A stretch of 64,000 bases of DNA from positions 52,114,039 through 52,178,038 of the forward strand of contig CM038466.1 of NCBI GenBank assembly GCA_021464415.1. The letters run 5' to 3'. This stretch comes from Lonicera japonica (taxonomy: Eukaryota > Streptophyta > Magnoliopsida > Dipsacales > Caprifoliaceae). Below, in pieces: positions 58,770 through 64,000 of this stretch. Position numbers and translations under genes: made by a program. The first letter of the stretch is position 1, and every line of letters starts with the position of its first letter. Below the pieces are notes generated by a model. That model was given only the letters and a program-made list of their open reading frames with translations, was not told the origin of the DNA and searched no databases.

Positions 58770-59900
58770 AGGGAGGTAGCACATAACACACAAGAATGAA
58801 AGCATCTCAACATAATATTTTATCAACAATTTTAGTAATTCAACATACCACTAACCGGCTTCTTATACCAGTCATTCTCGGGAACATGTTAAAAACTACC
58901 CTCCTCCCCATGTCGAAGCTTCTCTTTACACGACTATAACTTATTAGGATTAATTGGCTACTAAACTTAATCATACACCAATTGATTCTACATAATTTAG
59001 CCAACGAATAGGACAAGAAATGAATACTCTAGATATTTAGATGTATGTTAAGTACAACCCTTTATCTAAATAATATTACAAATAAAATACCACAAAAGCC
59101 AATGCATTATCTTCTAGCTCGTGGAATACACTATGTTCCTCCCTTATTGTCCATTTTCTTATACATTCTCCCAACTGAAATATAAGAGTGAAAAGATTTA
59201 CTCACATGTGGGACCCATAATTAAACATGCATATGCCATTTAGAATTTACCAAATGACTAACCTTAAACGAAATGTACATTAAGATCACCACCAACTTCC
59301 ACGTGTACATCTCATCACCAATATATACATCTTATATATAATATACACCCACATATATATATAATATTACAATTATTCATTTTTATTAATATAAAAATAT
59401 GGGATGTCACAATCTATGTATACTCATATCAAAAGTAGGCACTAGTCTTATACCACCGTATAATACATGCTGTCTTGTCTATCCATAAGACACATGTAAC
59501 TGATAACTCGAATACATCTTAATAATGTTCCGTCCATAGGAACAATAATGTAATCGGTAGTTCGGACGTGTCCTAATTACATTCCATCTACATGAATAAT
59601 ATTAATATGGCTGATGTAGCCAAGTCCTCCCATAGGACGTAATAAGTCAACTAGGTATAATACTCTACTATGCACAGTTTGGCTCTTATAGCTAAGTCCT
59701 CCCATAAGACACCTAGTGACAAGCCTGCCATAAGCTAATGTATAAAAGTCATCTCATCTAAGCAATTAAGGTATCCTGTCTAATTGGTACAATTATAATG
59801 CCTGGCCACAGCATAATCATATATAAAATCTTAAAATCATATAAGAAATTTCAAACATATGAGATATATAAACAATCTTCCATAGGTGTAAATAAAAGTA
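58770..59900 (-). repeat. Second decayed LTR-like region (minus strand)
   Basis: The minus strand at about 59416 reads TGTGACATCCCATATTT, like the start of chromovirus LTRs. Between 59600 and 59715 the motif AAGTCCTCCCATAGGAC occurs twice. No protein frame was found. The boundaries are unknown. 59900-60109 shows nothing I recognise. Confidence 0.3.
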
Positions 59901-60109
59901 AAGCTATGAACAAATATCAAAACTATAATGAAATATAAAAACTGGTAATAGTCCCATCCATATGGAAAAATTAACAATTCCATTGGTTTAGAAATCTCAT
60001 CAAATAGTGAAGTAGTAATAAAGTTTCATTCTTTATGAAAAAGTAGTAAGCTAACCATTAGCGTTTTTGTGTCAAATATGTCATCACTGTAGGTCAGATT
60101 TAAAAATAA

Positions 60110-61437
60110 AGTTTCATACTTTACAAGATAATTCGATTTTAAAAATTGTTTCAAAAATATTTAATGTCTATATCAAGAAACAAGCCAAACAAACAAGCAA
60201 TCACAATCACAAACAATAATATCAAAGCAAATAAATAAAGAGCTTAGAGATATAATGGATAAACCGAAATAGCCCAAGTCATTTTGTTCACGCGGTTCGG
60301 TTGTTTAGACCATACGTCCACGCCCGAGTAGTGCTTCCACTAATATCGATTTTCTTCCGGGTGAAAATCAAACCACTACAAGTGTATACTTCTCACACAC
60401 TCTATAAATGTTGTTCACTCACAACACTTACACAAGAATAATTTTTGATATTCTAAGAGATAAACCTCTCTTAATGTTTGAAAAATAAAGTTTTGGTGGC
60501 AAACACCAATGTACAATAACTCTCAAGTGTTTAAAGGATTACAAATATGGCTCACACTAGAGTAATCAAGTTTGATCACAATGTATAGCTCAAATAATGA
60601 ATGATTGATCAAAATGTATTCTTGAATCTTTGAATATTTGAAATAGATGAAGAATAGAGAGTAAAAATGATTCAAGATAGTTTAAATGTGTCTTAGATAG
60701 TGTATATATAGTTCAAGACAACATATGGCCATTTGGAGGGAGTTGGTAAAGGTTTGGTGCCAAAAATGACAAAAAGTCAAATCTCCAACGGTTAGTTTAT
60801 GAGCCATCAGTCGACTAAGTAAGGCCCATCAGTCAACTGATGGGCACTGACCTGTCAGCCAAAATCTTAATTTTTGAACTTTTGCATTTTAGCTCCAAAA
60901 TCAATTATAATGCTTTAGGGACCTCAAAAACATGTTCCTAAAAAACTTATTTTCGAAAAAAACTCAAAATATGATCAGTTGGATTTATTATGAATTTATT
61001 TTAAAATCGATTTTTGCAAGAATGATGTTTTGAAAGAATTTTGATTCAAACTTGATTTAGATCAATTTATGAATGCTATATCAATATGTATGATTTATAT
61101 AAATGATCAAACAAGAAACTTTATAAAGATCTAAAGTACTCACTCAATTTATAAAGCTAATGAGTCTTCTGACGCTTTAGAAAGTTTCTTCGATTTCTTC
61201 ACGTCCTTGAGATTTGATAAAATTGATTTGTCATGTAGATATACTTTAATCATGTTAATGTGAGTGATGAAGACTAATGGATACTTCTAGAAGAATGATA
61301 TTGGTTTCGGTTTGACGGTTTTGTCCACGTATGAAAAATGTATTTGTGGCTATATTTAAAACATTAACTTAGTTAAATTACATATGATTAATGTTATTGT
61401 TATTATCAAAACAAGATTAGTGACGTTGAGGTCAACA
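60110..61437 (-). repeat. 3' LTR of the SIRE-like element, distal end truncated
   Basis: It starts (minus) TGTTGACCTCAACG at 61437. A TATATATA-type box lies at 60703-60710. GGTTTGATTTTCACCCGG near 60355-60372 matches the same LTR region elsewhere in the window. The CATCAGTCGACTAAG and CCATCAGTCAACTGATGGG palindromes lie at 60805-60844. The CCAACA end seen in the nested element is not found, so the last ~100 bases are lost. Confidence 0.7.
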
Positions 61438-61451
61438 ATCTCCCCCTTTTT
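61438..61451 (-). promoter_or_regulatory. Polypurine tract of the SIRE-like element
   Basis: The minus strand reads AAAAAGGGGGAGAT directly before the 3' LTR start. Confidence 0.8.
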
Positions 61452-61744
61452 GATGATAACAATAAATTTATATGTGTTTACAATATGAAGAATTAAATTT
61501 AGAAAGGTTCCCTCTCAAACTATGCATAAGATAGAATTAGACAATAATAGATAATATTAATTCAAAATATTACATAATAATATTATAATAAAACTTAAGT
61601 TAGAACCAAGCATAATAAAAACAGATCATAAGTACTTAAGTTTTTAAACCAAAACAAAAATAAAGTCAAATACCATAAACATAATAGAGAGTTTGTACCA
61701 AGCACTCATAACCACACTCAATTAAAACTCTCCCCTTTTGTTAT

Positions 61745-62973
61745 CAACAAAAAGGAAAGACAAGGATCATTCTTCGGGGTCTTGGGGGTCTTGCGGTCAT
61801 GGTTTCCATCCTTGGTTGCCTTGCCATGGTCTCCACGCCGAGAACACGTACTCCGGGTGGTACTGAAGGACGGCTGCCTCATGTGCTCTTTAGCGGTCCT
61901 CGATACGATTGAACCTATTCTCCATGGTGACCGTGAGGTTTTGAATTGCTTGAAGAATGATTTGGATTGGCCTCGGGTATAGCTTGGGTTTGACAAAAGC
62001 TTAAGATGAAGTCCCTTGCTGTGGAATTTCATATTATTCTTGATCCATAGGCTCAGTTTGAGGCATATCCACATCATCATCATCATCATCCTCATTTTTA
62101 TCAAGAGGATCATGCGAGATCCATTTACCATCCTCTATATGATATTCCATTTATCGAATAGTTTTGTCACTATAAGTTTCATTGACCGTAGGGACAATAA
62201 CCTCGGTCTCATCCTCAAGGTGAATATCATAAAATTGGAACAACCGTGTGAGGGCCATACCATACACCAACCTTTGTCTCTTTCAGCTAGTAATTTCATA
62301 AAGATGGTGGAACATAAGATAGGCATAGTCAAGTTTATGTCCCAAAGAGATTGTCCAAACCAAAAATTAATCCAATGCATTAACCAAAGCTTGATTACCC
62401 TGTCGTGGAACAATCGAGTATCCAAGTATAGAATGAATAAACCAGTTTTGTAATTTAGGCATTAAATCCTTAACTTCATCACCCATAAAACGATATCGTC
62501 GTTTATGAAGGAGGCGCTTGGCCGGCGTTTTCTCAAAACCAAGAAGATTTTCAAAGTTGGACGGAACTTCTGTCACGTTGTCAGTTGGGAAATCTAAAAT
62601 TCTACCTAGGTCAGCCTCTGTAAAGTTAATCATTCGTCCATTTAAGAGAGTAACAAGCCGGGACTTGTTTGGACATCCAGAATCAAGCACGGGGTGATAC
62701 AAGTTTGCATAAAACAATCTAACTAAACAAGGGTAAACATTTTCTTGAATAGTCAAGAAGTTAATTATGACTTGTTGACAAAAAAGAGCAGCTAACTTAA
62801 GAGCATTAGACGAGAATAATTCAACACCGAATTGTTTGGCTTCAACAATAGTACGAGTGGCATAGTCATTGTTGAAGTTCTCTTGGACTTCATCGGAGAT
62901 GAATAATGGCAGTAGAGGAACTTGCGGTGGAACCTCCTTTGATTAGACGACAAGAACAAGAGCTTTGAGACAT
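61745..62973 (-). pseudogene. Extra 3' ORF, 'putative plant transposon protein' domain-like, broken
   Basis: The minus strand starts at ATG 62973 (MSQSSCSCR) and shifts frame soon after. It then runs through VPPQVPLLPLFISDEVQENF, VEAKQFGVELFSSNALKLAA, CLVRLFYANLYHPVLDSG, LLNGRMINFTEADLGRILDF and FMGDEVKDLMPKLQNWFIHS to NALD near 62367. A frameshift leads into INFWFGQSLWDINLTMPILC, and another into an acidic (CAT-repeat encoded) poly-Asp stretch and VDMPQTEPMDQE. The F-Y-A-N...L-N-G...I-N-F-T-E-A...L-G-R-I-L pattern is that of the plant domain known as 'putative plant transposon protein', of unknown function, which I recall from plant retroelement ORFs. It lies between RNase H and the LTR, in sense orientation. 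The stops and frameshifts make this copy non-functional. The family call is by motif pattern and not by a search. Confidence 0.6.
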
Positions 62974-63480
62974 TTTAGGTCTGTTGAGAAAGTAGGTTTT
63001 GAAAAAAAAACTAGGGGTTTGAAGGTGAATTTAGGATTTGGTGAGAGAAAGTTATTTTTGATGAATGAGAACAATTGGAATGTGTTTAGATAAGTAATGT
63101 GTGATGATTTAGGAGAGAAATTTGGTGAAATATGGAGTTTTAAGCAAGAAATCAACAATGGAGGCTAGGGTTAGGGTTAGAGAGAGAATGAGACAGATTT
63201 AAGTGATTTGGAGTGAAAAATGTGTGATTTGTTATGGATTTGGTGTTAAAAGAGGATGATTAGTGTTTTGGGAAGGATTTTGATGGAGAAATTTGAGTGT
63301 ATGTGTTGTTTGTGGATGTTTGGAATGGGTTTATAGAAAGAGCTTTCGAAAATAGAGAGAGATAAGAGAATGAGAAAATAGGGGAATGCAGGGGATAAAA
63401 CAACAACTCTCAGCCAAGCCTCGGTCGACTGATGGTTCCTTAGTCGACTGATCAACTATTTTCTACAGCATTTGACAGCT
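62974..63480 (-). promoter_or_regulatory. Promoter-like leader of the extra ORF
   Basis: On the minus strand there are GTCGACTGA motifs (63421-63460), a CT-rich stretch, a TATAAA box at 63335-63330 in CTTTCTATAAACCC, and then CAT/ACA-rich leader sequence down to the ATG at 62973. This resembles a complete plant core promoter plus 5' UTR of about 330 nt. It implies that the ORF was expressed separately from gag-pol, which is inference. Confidence 0.45.
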
Positions 63481-63689
63481 TTTGCTTCTAAGACCATAAG
63501 GAATTAGAATTTGCATTTTTGGCCACTTTTGGACTACAAAATCACTATTAGTCCACACAATAACATGTAAAAGTAATATTGGCTACGAAATTACAATTTT
63601 TGCACAAAAAATAATAAAGTAAAAGTTCATAAAGATTGTATGCTCAAGAAAAGGCATTACTTGATCAATGTATATGAACATTTTGGACA

Positions 63690-64000
63690 ACTTAGATATC
63701 ACATGCTCTAATCATACCAAGTTCATGTCGAATGGTACAAAAACGATCATCGAGGAGTGGTTTTATGAAAATATCCACAAATTATGATTATGTGCTAACG
63801 AATTCAAATTCAACATCACTTTTTTACACATGATCACGAATAAAATAATGTCTTATCTTAATGTGCTTTGTTCGTGAATGTTGTATGGGGTTCTTGGTCA
63901 AGCTTATAGCACTTGTGTTATCACATTAATGAGAATATAATTTAGACTTATACCAAAGTCTTCAAGTTATTTTATATAAAGAGTTTGTGCACAAGAACTT
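63690..64000 (-). pseudogene. C-terminal RNase H of a SIRE-like copia pol (decayed, cut by window end)
   Basis: Minus-strand pieces in order are [17 protein letters not shown], [22 protein letters not shown], VDIFIKPL and FCTIRHELGM patterns, as in copia RNase H. They are spread over shifting frames with several stops, so the gene is dead. The rest of pol lies beyond the window. Confidence 0.65.

Larger units (their letters stand above)
60110..64000 (-). mobile_element. 3' half of a SIRE-like copia element with an extra 3' ORF
   Basis: On the minus strand, entering at the window end: the last part of RNase H (64000-63690), an LTR-like and promoter-like stretch (63690-62974), an extra decayed ORF (62973-61745), a purine tract (61451-61438) and a 3' LTR (61437 to about 60110, whose distal end is missing). 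The 5' half lies outside the window. The LTR start TGTTGACCTCAACG and the purine tract AAAAAGGGGGAGAT relate it to the nested element at 3391-10216. The extra ORF sits where SIRE elements are known to carry an env-like gene. Confidence 0.75.

Overview
This is nuclear DNA of a flowering plant, almost certainly a eudicot. It is AT-rich, it contains spliced genes with GT-AG introns, and most of it is Ty1/copia-type, Ty3/gypsy-like and small inverted-repeat transposons, with SIRE-like elements, FAR1-type transposase-derived sequence and LBD-like sequence. The species cannot be read from the sequence. I see no bacterial, viral or organellar genes, no rRNA or tRNA gene, and no CRISPR array.

Layout. 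413-11659 is an old minus-strand copia element (LTRs about 5% different by eye). It is interrupted at 3391-10216 by a younger plus-strand SIRE-like element (LTRs about 2.4% different). The inner element has lost its pol region and carries a reversed LOB-domain (LBD) transcription-factor-like sequence instead. 13262-14965 is a solo LTR with an array of CpG-rich palindromes. 15-28 kb is a dense mosaic of MITEs and dispersed repeats; several insertions have readable target-site duplications and one has an empty-site copy nearby.

Two host genes look intact. A three-exon universal stress protein-like gene lies at 29318-31714 (+). A five-exon Golgi nucleotide-sugar transporter of the UDP-GALT1/GONST5 type lies at 45437-34139 (-). 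Its last intron is 6.4 kb because it holds an antisense copia element (34764-39563) with identical LTRs, a 5-bp target duplication and an uninterrupted 1299-codon pol-containing frame, so that insertion is recent. The two genes converge and show no sign of working together.

45.5-53.3 kb holds a broken FAR1/FHY3-like gene (minus strand), an inverted copy of its 3' end, a MITE and a retroelement LTR. 54.9-59.4 kb is made of decayed LTR-like pieces and one SINE candidate. 60.1 kb to the window end is the 3' half of another minus-strand SIRE-like element: the end of RNase H, then an extra decayed ORF resembling the 'putative plant transposon protein' domain with its own promoter-like leader, then the 3' LTR. 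The most unusual items are the LBD capture, the extra 3' ORF with a private promoter, and the spaced palindrome array in the solo LTR.
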